Origin: Roseihalotalea indica
GTDB lineage: Bacteria > Bacteroidota > Bacteroidia > Cytophagales > Cyclobacteriaceae
Direction: 5' to 3'
Length of the DNA: 64,000 bases
Assembly: GCF_022458895.1 (NCBI RefSeq)
Contig: NZ_JAINFL010000012.1
Span: forward strand, 136,393 to 200,392
The translations under genes and the position numbers were made by a program. The notes under the pieces are model-generated. The model saw nothing but the letters and a program-made list of their open reading frames with translations. It was not told the origin of the DNA and did not search any database. Shown piece after piece: positions 1 through 7,922 of the stretch. Each line of letters starts with the position of its first letter. Position 1 is the first letter of the stretch.

Positions 1-1306
1 GCATAATCATAAAGTTGATAGAATGGTAACCGGGAGTCCAGGAGCTTCCATCTTGGTAAGTGCCTTTGTCTGCCTGGTAGTAAGAATATTTCTTCTGTGT
101 AAATGGTCCGGCAAACCCTTGGTCACGAATCCAGTCATCGCCTGGGTGCTTTTGCCAATCCAGGAACATGATACCACGACGGCCAATGCTATGATCTAAA
201 CGAGGATCCAGCGGGCCAGCATCTGGGGTGAAAGCCTGAGTAGATAATAAGCCGTAATCATCTTTTACTGCATTGGACGAACTGTTGTAAGAACCATCCA
301 GCAAAGGTAGTCCGGCAGCATTAGTGCGATAAGAGTTAACCAGTTCAAAGCTAGGCTGGAAGAATCCGCAGCACTCACCCGGACCGGAAGGACCGGTATT
401 GTACGGGTAGTTCATCGCAATCTCATGGTTTGTATTGTTAATGTCACCTGTATTTGCTGCCGCCTGGAATGCAAAAACAGTTTCCATATGGTTCTCATTA
501 GGTCCTTTGAATACATCTTCAAAGTTCTCTACCAAACCGTATTTCAGGTCGTTCGATGTACGTCCATTGGCGATGATATCATCATACAATACTTTTGCTT
601 CGGAAAATTTATCCTGATACATGTAGGTGCGAGCCAGGAAAGCAGCAGCTGCCCATTTGTTAGCCCGTCCAACTTCGCTTTGTGTTTCTGGCAGGTTATC
701 CATTGCGTACTGGAAATCAGCTTCAATATTGGGCCAGATTTCTACGGTATTGGGCACCAAAGCAGCCTCTTCGCTGGTCATGGTTTCGTCAATCCAAGGC
801 ACATTCAAGAAGGTTCTTCTTAATTCAAAGTAGTATAAGCCTCTCAGAAAACGTCCTTCCGCAGCCAGAGGTGCCTTCTGCTCATCGGTATAGCCTTCAA
901 ACAGAGCGAGGTTGCTTAAATAAATGTTGGCTCTGGAAATACCTTCGTAGCTACCATTCCACTTGTTAATATGAAGAGGATCGGTTGGGGTTTGCTCGAA
1001 GCGAGCGTACGGAGTAATGGTGTTAAAGTCACCGGCATCAGAGCCTTTATTGGCATCACCACCTCGGATACTTCCCCACAGCCAGTTAGCTTGTCCGCTA
1101 AACCAACCCAGGTCGGTATCTCCATTCAGCGCCGCATACACTCCAATTAATAGGCCGTTAAGCCCGTCTTCTGAAAGCAATTGAGGTTCACCAACCTGCC
1201 CGGTGACGGGTACGTCTAGAAACTCATTTTCATTACAAGCGATAGCTACACTCAGTATGCTAAAGACTGTAAGATAGGTAAGTTTTTTTCTAAGTATATT
1301 TTTCAT
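1..1306 (-). CDS. SusD/RagB-family nutrient-binding lipoprotein (C-terminus beyond window)
   Basis: This is the surface glycan- or nutrient-binding lipoprotein that caps a SusC-type TonB-dependent channel. The ATG is at 1304-1306 and about 435 codons are visible before the left edge; the C-terminus is outside. The N-terminus has a short hydrophobic stretch ending in a lipobox Cys (SVAIAC), then the usual SusD start (FLDVPVTGQ) and TPR-like helices with typical motifs such as AEGRFLRGLYYFEL and KWAAAAFLARTYMY. It begins 23 bases after the stop of the SusC gene, so both are probably co-transcribed. The substrate cannot be told because the neighbouring enzymes of any utilisation locus would lie to the left of the window. 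Family assignment is firm; substrate is unknown. Confidence 0.93.
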   Translation of the reverse strand, partial: MKNILRKKLTYLTVFSILSVAIACNENEFLDVPVTGQVGEPQLLSEDGLNGLLIGVYAALNGDTDLGWFSGQANWLWGSIRGGDANKGSDAGDFNTITPYARFEQTPTDPLHINKWNGSYEGISRANIYLSNLALFEGYTDEQKAPLAAEGRFLRGLYYFELRRTFLNVPWIDETMTSEEAALVPNTVEIWPNIEADFQYAMDNLPETQSEVGRANKWAAAAFLARTYMYQDKFSEAKVLYDDIIANGRTSNDLKYGLVENFEDVFKGPNENHMETVFAFQAAANTGDINNTNHEIAMNYPYNTGPSGPGECCGFFQPSFELVNSYRTNAAGLPLLDGSYNSSSNAVKDDYGLLSTQAFTPDAGPLDPRLDHSIGRRGIMFLDWQKHPGDDWIRDQGFAGPFTQKKYSYYQADKGTYQDGSSWTPGYHSINFMIM

Positions 1307-1329
1307 ATGTATAGCCTTTTAATGCGTTC

Positions 1330-4300
1330 TTAAAAACCTAAGTTAACCCCAATATTAAATCCACGAGGAACCGGAGGGTTTCCGACATCAATACCGAAAG
1401 AGGTATCAGCCGCACCACCTACACCTGGGTCTAGGCCAGAATAATTTGAAATCGTGAACAGGTTAGTAGCCTGAACGTACACTCGCAGGCGCTCAATACC
1501 AATGGGCTCTAGCATAGAAGTAGGGAATTTATAGGCCAGCTGCAGGTTGGTCAGACGGGCGTAATTTCCATTTTCTACGTAGTATGAGTTTGACTGAGTG
1601 TTGGTACTGAAGTTAGAAACGTTTTCGTAAATCGGTACGGTGTTACCACCATTGCCACCTAGCTCTTCAGGTATAAATGAGTCTTTTACATTCACACCTT
1701 TAGCAGCTCCGGTAAATGAAGGATAGAAGTCAGTAAACCATTTGGCAAAATGGTAGTTTTCAAATCCGGTCATAATGAGCAGGAAGGTTTCCATCTCAAA
1801 GTTACGGTAAGTCAGTTTCAAGTTCAGACCTCCGGTGAAGTTAGGTACCGGATCACCCAGATAGGTACGGTCATCAGGAGTGATTTCTCCATCACCATTA
1901 GTATCTTCAAATCTAAATCGGCCGACCCCACCAGCAGGGTTATCATCGGTGGCATCTTCAGTTTTAGTTACGCCATTTTGAGTAGGTGCCTGGTCAATCT
2001 CTTCCTGACTTTGGAACAGACCTGCTACTTTGTATCCGAAAAATGCCGACATAGGTCGACCCGGTTGGTTACGAACTACGTTACCAAAACGAGTGCCTCC
2101 GCCTTCAAAGAATGGCACACCAGGAGCAATGTCAACGATCTCGTTTCTTAGGAACGCAGCATTCGCTGTGATTTCCATGTTTAGTCCAGGAAGAGGTTCT
2201 GATCGAGTGATGACCTGAATATCTATCCCTTCATTTCGCATATCTGCAATATTTACGGCAGGCGCGGCGGCTTGTGGTCCGGATACTGCTGGTAGAGGTA
2301 GTTGATATAATAGGTCTTTAGTGTCTTTTCGCCATACATCAAATACAACGTCCAGGTTTCCTCCAAGTAATGAGGCATCAAATCCGATGTTAGAGGTTAT
2401 GGCAGTTTCCCACTTAGCTGCGGGGTTTCCTATTCTGCTTCGGAAAAATCCTTCGGCTACACTACCATTAGAACCGCTGATATCGTAGAAAGAACGAGCT
2501 AATCCAGCAGAAAACAGGCTATACTGATTGTTAGGGTCTACGTTGTTAGAGTTACCCATTTGACCGTATCCACCACGAATTTTCAAGTCATCAACGAAGG
2601 TTGTTCCCGCCATGAAGTTCTCTTCAGAGATTCTCCAGGCTACGGATGCAGCCGGGAAGATACCAAAGCGGTTCTCAGTACCAAAACGAGAAGAACCATC
2701 CCGGCGAACAACACCATTGATGATATACTTGTCATCAAAAATGTATTTAGCACTACCAAAATAGGAGTAAAACTTCACACCACGGAAGTAATTGCTACTG
2801 GCAAGCCGGTTACTGGTGTTGGTAAGGGTAATATAGTTAGGATCAGAGAAAGACGGGTTTTGTCCTGTCCCTGAAATATTACGACCAGAACCAGTATTCA
2901 GGGCTTCTACGCCTCCTAAAAAGCTTAGTGAATGGCGGCCAAAGTCAACTTCATAACGTAAGGTGTTAGTGAATGTCCAGTTCAGGTAAGCGCCTGCGCT
3001 CTCAGAGTAATTAAAGGTAGAGTTGTTTTCTGAGTTCTCGTACTGAGGCAGGCCGTAAGAGTTGCCATAAAAGTTTTCGTATCCTCCTCCAATGCTACTT
3101 CTGAATGTTAGGTTATCCAGGAAGTCTATTTCAGCGTAAATATTACCGAACCCGAAAATGCTGTATCCTGTGTTGTTAGCGGCCCGTTGGCGGTTAGCTA
3201 CCGGGTTTCGAGGGTTGTTAAAACCGGTTGCAGCAGTACCCGCGTATCCACCATACTCATCATATATTGGGATGATAGCAGGCATACGATACGAAAGGTT
3301 GATATCATTCTCTTCACCCGCAGCACCACGTCCACCAGCTCCACCGGTTAGGCCTAATACTGAGTAGTAGGTGGTTTGAAGGTTCTCACCAATACGAATG
3401 CGGTCCGTTACATCATGCTCAGAGTTTACCCGAAGAGAATAACGCTTAAACTGTTGGTTTAGCAGGTTACCTTCCTGATCCTGAAAGCCCAGGCTTATAT
3501 AGTACGCGCTGCGATCATTGCCACCGGAAAAGCCCAGGGTGTGTCGGTTAAGTAAGGCTGGACGGGTAATAGCATCCCACCAATCAGTGCCAGCTTTGTT
3601 GGCCCGCACTACCTGATAAATAGTACCTGCTGAAGGGTCAATGTTATAATTAGCCCGTTCTGCTTCCAGGTCAACACTTCCGATGACCCCAGATGCACCC
3701 CCTACGTTAATGTAATCGGGTAATATGGGTTGAGGACCCGTACCAAACTGAGGGTGATCATATACCGGGTTGGTATTTAACTGCCAGGCGGTATTACGGA
3801 ATGCCTGCCAGGTCCAGTCGGCTTCTTCCTGAGGAGTGAGTTTCTGCTGGCCTTCACCTGGAAAGGTAAGTCCGGTTACACCATCGTAACTTACATGGAA
3901 GCTGCCGTCTTTTGCTCCTTTTTTAGTAGTAATTACGATAACGCCGTTGGCAGCGCGGGCACCGTAGATAGAAGCAGACGCTGCATCTTTCAATACAGTA
4001 GTAGATTCTACGTCATCGGGTTGTACGAAGTTGGTAGTACCTACGGGTACACCATCTACAACATACAGAGGATCGTTACCGCCAAAAGAGCCAAAACCTC
4101 GTACCCGTACAATACTGGAGGTACCTGGCTGGCCGTTGGTAATAACGGTAACCCCGGAAACCCGGCCTTGTAGCTGTTGCTCAACGTTACCGGAAGGCAC
4201 CGCCTGAAGCTGCTCGGCTTCTACAGTACTTACCGCACCGGTAACATCTTTTCGCTCTTCAGTAGAGTAACCGGTTACTACAATTTCAGCCAGTGATTGG

Positions 4301-4608
4301 ATGTCGGGAGCCATCGCCAGATCAATAGTGCTTTGGTTGCCTACGGTTACCTCTTCGCTGGTGTACCCGATAGAGGTGAAGACTAAAACGGTTTCATTGC
4401 TGGGTACATTAATTCGGTACTCCCCGTTCATGTCGGTCACCGTACCCTGGGTGCTCCCTTTAATCAGGATGTTTACTCCTGGAAGGGTTTCATTGTTCTC
4501 AACATCAGTGACCGTACCAGTCACGGTTTTGTCCTGGGCATACCCCACACTTCCTATTAGGAGGCTGAGGAGTAGCAGGCACAATTTAACATGCGTAGAA
4601 ATTCTCAT
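1330..4608 (-). CDS. SusC/RagA-family TonB-linked outer membrane transporter
   Basis: A 1092-residue outer-membrane channel that imports a ligand captured by the adjacent SusD protein using TonB energy. Residues 1-25 are a signal peptide ending GYAQ. A carboxypeptidase-regulatory-like domain follows (about 27-110, VTGTVTDVENNETLPGVN), then the SusC plug (about 115-235) with the hallmark motifs VVTGY, PLYVVDGVP and YGARAANGVIVITTKKG, then a long beta-barrel ending in Phe (NIGVNLGF), the usual barrel assembly signal. No N-terminal FecR-interacting STN domain is seen, so transduction to an anti-sigma factor is unlikely. Length is normal for the family. The substrate is not predictable from this gene alone. 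Confidence 0.97.
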   Translation of the reverse strand: MRISTHVKLCLLLLSLLIGSVGYAQDKTVTGTVTDVENNETLPGVNILIKGSTQGTVTDMNGEYRINVPSNETVLVFTSIGYTSEEVTVGNQSTIDLAMAPDIQSLAEIVVTGYSTEERKDVTGAVSTVEAEQLQAVPSGNVEQQLQGRVSGVTVITNGQPGTSSIVRVRGFGSFGGNDPLYVVDGVPVGTTNFVQPDDVESTTVLKDAASASIYGARAANGVIVITTKKGAKDGSFHVSYDGVTGLTFPGEGQQKLTPQEEADWTWQAFRNTAWQLNTNPVYDHPQFGTGPQPILPDYINVGGASGVIGSVDLEAERANYNIDPSAGTIYQVVRANKAGTDWWDAITRPALLNRHTLGFSGGNDRSAYYISLGFQDQEGNLLNQQFKRYSLRVNSEHDVTDRIRIGENLQTTYYSVLGLTGGAGGRGAAGEENDINLSYRMPAIIPIYDEYGGYAGTAATGFNNPRNPVANRQRAANNTGYSIFGFGNIYAEIDFLDNLTFRSSIGGGYENFYGNSYGLPQYENSENNSTFNYSESAGAYLNWTFTNTLRYEVDFGRHSLSFLGGVEALNTGSGRNISGTGQNPSFSDPNYITLTNTSNRLASSNYFRGVKFYSYFGSAKYIFDDKYIINGVVRRDGSSRFGTENRFGIFPAASVAWRISEENFMAGTTFVDDLKIRGGYGQMGNSNNVDPNNQYSLFSAGLARSFYDISGSNGSVAEGFFRSRIGNPAAKWETAITSNIGFDASLLGGNLDVVFDVWRKDTKDLLYQLPLPAVSGPQAAAPAVNIADMRNEGIDIQVITRSEPLPGLNMEITANAAFLRNEIVDIAPGVPFFEGGGTRFGNVVRNQPGRPMSAFFGYKVAGLFQSQEEIDQAPTQNGVTKTEDATDDNPAGGVGRFRFEDTNGDGEITPDDRTYLGDPVPNFTGGLNLKLTYRNFEMETFLLIMTGFENYHFAKWFTDFYPSFTGAAKGVNVKDSFIPEELGGNGGNTVPIYENVSNFSTNTQSNSYYVENGNYARLTNLQLAYKFPTSMLEPIGIERLRVYVQATNLFTISNYSGLDPGVGGAADTSFGIDVGNPPVPRGFNIGVNLGF

Positions 4609-4654
4609 ACTTGCTAGGTTTACGTTAAAGTTTGATTGAAAAAAGTCTTGAGTA

Positions 4655-4698
4655 CTTCACCGCTATAAATAGGCTTTTGATTTAATAATTCGGTGAAG
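4655..4698. promoter_or_regulatory. Interrupted inverted repeat upstream of SusC
   Basis: Perfect 8-base arms CTTCACCG and CGGTGAAG are separated by 28 AT-rich bases. The position in front of the SusC/SusD pair suggests a regulator half-site pair or a leader hairpin. An 8-base inverted pair can occur by chance, so the call is tentative. Confidence 0.3.
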
Positions 4699-4976
4699 AG
4701 AGATAAGGATATAGTAAAATTACGTCATATTATAAATGATTTTATATTTTCAGTACTAAATATAAGGCTAGTTTTGATATTTTCTCTTAAATGACAGCGT
4801 AATTAACAAATTATTTTGATCATTTTCAATAAATGGTACTATAGCAAGACTATTATAATATAGGATGTGTCTAAGAACGGACATCTGAAAAATGAAGCGA
4901 TGTTTAATACCTTTAACGAGGTAGAAGCATTGGTGTATTGGAAGGTATTTTGGGTGAAGAGTCTTTGTGACTAAAA

Positions 4977-5012
4977 TGCAAAAAGGCAACCCGAAGGCTG
5001 CCTTTAACTTTT
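4977..5012 (-). terminator. Rho-independent terminator of the MFS gene
   Basis: Arms at 4982-4991 and 4996-5005 pair over 10 positions with one mismatch around a CGAA tetraloop. On the minus strand the stem is followed by TTTTT, about 100 bases beyond the MFS stop codon. The plus strand also has a T-rich tail after the stem, so it may work in both directions. Confidence 0.75.
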
Positions 5013-5108
5013 TACTAATATTCTTGATGGTTAATACCTTACAAATAGGATACTATTTCATTATTTGTTGCGCGTTAACTATCAAGAAATTAATGATATT
5101 TTCTATTA

Positions 5109-6347
5109 TTAATATTCAGCTACTACTTCTGGCTCAACCTTTTTTGCGGTGTTTTTTTGCCAGAAAAAGAAGATCGTAAATAATACAATCAGGATGATAG
5201 GGAATATCAGGATGTTTTGAAGAGCATCCTGGCCAACGGCTAGTTCCAAAGCGTCTCCGCTGAGACCTTCCGCCATATTTTCGGTGCGTGCACCATCAAT
5301 CCAGCTTCCAATGATAGGCTGGAAAATAGCCGAAGAGAACATACCCATGGCTCCAATTACTGACATTCCTAGGGCGCTGCTTAGCGGTACGCGTTGAGCA
5401 GTGGCTCCAATCATAACCGGCCAGAAATAACCGTATCCCAGACCGAAAATAATAGCTGCTAAATAAGCAATAGGGCCGGTTACTGTGCTGAACATATAAA
5501 TGCCAAGAGCCGCTAAGATTGCTCCGCCTAGGAGAACACCTGTCTGCCCTAATGTTCCTACTACCGGACCGGCAAAGAATCTGACAGTCGCTACAACACC
5601 GTACGTTAACGCGATAACCAACAAAGGATCAGCTCCACTAGCACTTAAAATGAACGTTACCCATTGGCCCGGCCCAAATTCTGTAATTGCTGTAAGCGCC
5701 ATAGCAACAAGCAAGAAAATGAAGACTGGACTTACCATAGCTTTAGCATTCTCTATAAGCGAAGTAGCCTCTTCTACTTTGGCCTTAGGGAATGTCTTGC
5801 CAAAGAACATAACCGCATAAACAATGGTTGGTATCATAATAATCCATACTTGTGCTTCCCATCCAAAACCAGCATCGGTCATAAACTTAGAAATAAGCGA
5901 ACCTAATAGTAGTCCTCCGGGAAACCACATATGGAAGCGGTTCAGCATTTTATTCATTTTTAGTCCCGAGTAGGTATCGGCAATCATGGGGTTACAGGCG
6001 GCCTCGGTGCACCCATTACCAATACCGATTAATAAGGTAGAGACCAATAAGGTTACATAGCCACCGGCAAAAATAGTCATTAAAATTCCTGCTGTGTGGG
6101 CGAAAAACGCCACTGTCATGATGGTTTTAGGACCTACAGAATGATAAACTAGTCCTCCAATAATCATGGATATGGGAAATCCCAGAAACCACATAGAGTT
6201 GATGAATCCTAGTTGTTCGGCTGAGAGACCAAACTCACTCCCCAGTTGAGGTAGTATTCCCGCTCGAATGGAAAAAGAAAAAGCGGTAGTAATCAGAGCA
6301 AAACAGCTCCCGTAGAAGAGGGCGTTTTTGTTAATGTTTTCGTTCAT
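5109..6347 (-). CDS. Major facilitator superfamily transporter
   Basis: A 412-residue inner-membrane transporter with about 12 hydrophobic segments in two halves joined by a charged linker near residues 195-205 (KTFPKAKVEEATSLIEN). The loop after TM2 carries an MFS-type GPKT element. The stretch GIGNGCTEAACNPMIADTY and the NRFHMWFPGG segment resemble sugar-transporting MFS proteins of Bacteroidota (FHS-like), but the substrate is inferred only loosely. The C-terminal tail is charged and cytoplasmic (KKVEPEVVAEY). It stands alone, with its own terminator downstream and a 388-base AT-rich upstream region. Confidence 0.9.
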   Translation of the reverse strand: MNENINKNALFYGSCFALITTAFSFSIRAGILPQLGSEFGLSAEQLGFINSMWFLGFPISMIIGGLVYHSVGPKTIMTVAFFAHTAGILMTIFAGGYVTLLVSTLLIGIGNGCTEAACNPMIADTYSGLKMNKMLNRFHMWFPGGLLLGSLISKFMTDAGFGWEAQVWIIMIPTIVYAVMFFGKTFPKAKVEEATSLIENAKAMVSPVFIFLLVAMALTAITEFGPGQWVTFILSASGADPLLVIALTYGVVATVRFFAGPVVGTLGQTGVLLGGAILAALGIYMFSTVTGPIAYLAAIIFGLGYGYFWPVMIGATAQRVPLSSALGMSVIGAMGMFSSAIFQPIIGSWIDGARTENMAEGLSGDALELAVGQDALQNILIFPIILIVLFTIFFFWQKNTAKKVEPEVVAEY

Positions 6348-6735
6348 TGTAATAGATTATAATTGGTTTTGTGAGAGTTTATTGTTTAAGGTTAGTTTCA
6401 CAGATAAAAATTAAAAGAGACAACTTTTTGGGTAAGTTCTCCCGGGTGTCAATAATGTTTTTTGGTGTATGACCGGAGGAGGGAAGCAGATTGTTGGTAC
6501 CATAATGTTGTACGTTAAATAGAATTAGGTTTGATTAGATATTAGTTTTTTTACTAAAAGTATTAAAAATAAATATAATAAGTTATGATAATAAATTAAA
6601 AGGAATAGCAAATATCAGGTATTGATTGTAGAAGTAGTAACATTATAGGGAAATCAATTTGTACTTTCTTCCTGTTGGGGCATAAAAAAAGCCAGACAAA
6701 TATGCCTGGCTTCTGAAATGATAGGTTGGGAAATA
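6348..6735. other. 388-base AT-rich intergenic region
   Basis: It contains the presumed promoter region of the MFS gene and, at its right end, the terminator of the OmpH/Skp operon. The middle (about 6540-6610) is very AT-rich. I see no coding frame with family resemblance and no further structure. Confidence 0.5.
6683..6713 (-). terminator. Rho-independent terminator of the uppS-bamA-skp operon
   Basis: On the minus strand AAGCCAG and CTGGCTT form a 7-bp stem around a 10-base loop, followed by a run of seven T. It lies about 25 bases beyond the stop of the second OmpH gene. This position shows that the operon ends here, with no murI downstream as is seen in some related genomes. Confidence 0.85.
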
Positions 6736-7296
6736 TTATTCGTTAGATCCGGAGCCGCTGGCTTCGGTAGGAGTAATACCCATATTCTTAAGGACTAAAT
6801 CTGAAATATCGGCTTCGTCTTCATTTTGTACGTACAGCAGGATGGGGTTTCCGGCAACATCCAGACTGAAGATGTGGGTATAGCTGTTTTCTTTAGCTAC
6901 TGCATCAATGGCTTTTTGAATTTTATCCAAAGCGGGTTGCAACAGCTCAGCTTCCTTACGTTGCAGGTTTACCTGAGCTTCCTGCTGATCTTGCTGAATC
7001 TGCTGTTGTAGTTCTTGCAATTCCTGTTCTTTGGAGGTACGGGCTTCTTCAGTCATGGTAGCGGCGCCTTTCTGATAAGCATCTACCTGGGTCTGAAATC
7101 CCTGTACAGTAGCCTGAATTTTATTCTGAAGCTGACGTGAATAGGCTTGTAGTTCAGACTGGATGGATTTTGCTTCAGGCATTTGGCCTAAAACGTATTC
7201 TGTACTGACGAATCCAAACTTCTGTTGTTGCGCCTGGGCCTGCGCCCCAACAAATAATGTAAATGCACTTATTAAGATTAGAACATTCCTCTTCAT
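6736..7296 (-). CDS. OmpH/Skp-family periplasmic chaperone (second copy)
   Basis: A 186-residue exported protein of the Skp/OmpH family, a periplasmic holdase that keeps outer-membrane proteins soluble on their way to BamA. A signal peptide ends at about residue 22 (GAQAQA). The core KFGFVSTEYVLGQMPE is the family's conserved N-terminal strand. A long Gln- and Glu-rich coiled coil (about residues 40-125) forms the tentacles, and the C-terminal strand returns (THIFSLDVAGNPILLYV). A Ser/Gly-rich tail follows. It lies 30 bases after a paralogue, and such tandem ompH pairs behind bamA are usual in Bacteroidota. Confidence 0.93.
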   Translation of the reverse strand: MKRNVLILISAFTLFVGAQAQAQQQKFGFVSTEYVLGQMPEAKSIQSELQAYSRQLQNKIQATVQGFQTQVDAYQKGAATMTEEARTSKEQELQELQQQIQQDQQEAQVNLQRKEAELLQPALDKIQKAIDAVAKENSYTHIFSLDVAGNPILLYVQNEDEADISDLVLKNMGITPTEASGSGSNE

Positions 7297-7326
7297 ACTG
7301 ATTATAGGTTATATACTAAATTAAAA

Positions 7327-7899
7327 TTATCGAATCGTGTCTTCTTGCTCGCCCAATCCTAGTTCATCCAGCACAAAATCGGTATAGTCATGGATGGGAT
7401 TGGTGTAAATCATCACCAGGTCTCCGGATTTGTCAAATACAATCTGTAGCTTATTTTCTTCGGCTACTTTTTCTACCGCTTCAAATACCTGATCCTGAAT
7501 GGGCTTTATTAGTTCCTGTTTTTTTAAGTAGTATAAGCCTTCGAAGCCAAATACTTTTTGCTGATATTCTTTCAGTGTTTCTTCCTGCTGCTGGATAGCA
7601 TCCATTCGTTCTCGCCTCATCTCAGCGGTCAAAAGCACTTCTTCTGCTTTTAACTCGCTGTACATATCATCCACTTCCTTCTGCATTCCCTGAATTTCCT
7701 CCTGCCACTGTGTTGCCAACTGCTGTATTTCAGATTGTGCCTCTTGATACTCAGACATTTTGCTCAACACATAATCTGAGTTTATATATCCAAATTTCTG
7801 ACCAAATGCGCCTGAGGTTATCAATAAAGCGCACAAAGTTACGAAAACTATTGGTAAAACCCGGATAATAGTGGTGACAATCTTAAGCATACCGTGCAT
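7327..7899 (-). CDS. OmpH/Skp-family periplasmic chaperone (first copy)
   Basis: A 190-residue Skp/OmpH family chaperone with a hydrophobic export signal (RVLPIVFVTLCALLITSGAFG). Translation could also begin at the Met three residues in (7890), which gives a more typical signal peptide. The conserved KFGYINSDYVLSKM strand is followed by a long charged coiled coil and the closing strand LQIVFDKSGDLVMIY. It begins 23 bases after the bamA stop. The two chaperones share only moderate similarity, so the duplication is old. Confidence 0.92.
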   Translation of the reverse strand: MHGMLKIVTTIIRVLPIVFVTLCALLITSGAFGQKFGYINSDYVLSKMSEYQEAQSEIQQLATQWQEEIQGMQKEVDDMYSELKAEEVLLTAEMRRERMDAIQQQEETLKEYQQKVFGFEGLYYLKKQELIKPIQDQVFEAVEKVAEENKLQIVFDKSGDLVMIYTNPIHDYTDFVLDELGLGEQEDTIR

Positions 7900-7922
7900 G
7901 TTTAGAGAGTAATCAAGCTGAA

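Larger units (their letters stand above)
4609..5108. other. 500-base AT-rich intergenic region upstream of SusC
   Basis: This gap holds the upstream region of the SusC gene and the terminator of the MFS gene at its right end. An interrupted inverted repeat, CTTCACCG at 4655-4662 and CGGTGAAG at 4691-4698 (28-base spacer), lies about 50 bases before the SusC start and could be an operator or part of the leader RNA. A clear Bacteroidota promoter (TTTG with TAnnTTTG) was not identified. The 73-codon minus-strand frame at 4768-4989 has no family resemblance and runs into the terminator, so I do not call it. Confidence 0.5.

Noticed and set aside
4768..4989. 73-codon minus-strand frame in the SusC upstream gap
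   Set aside because: It overlaps the MFS terminator, has no family resemblance and lies in AT-rich sequence.
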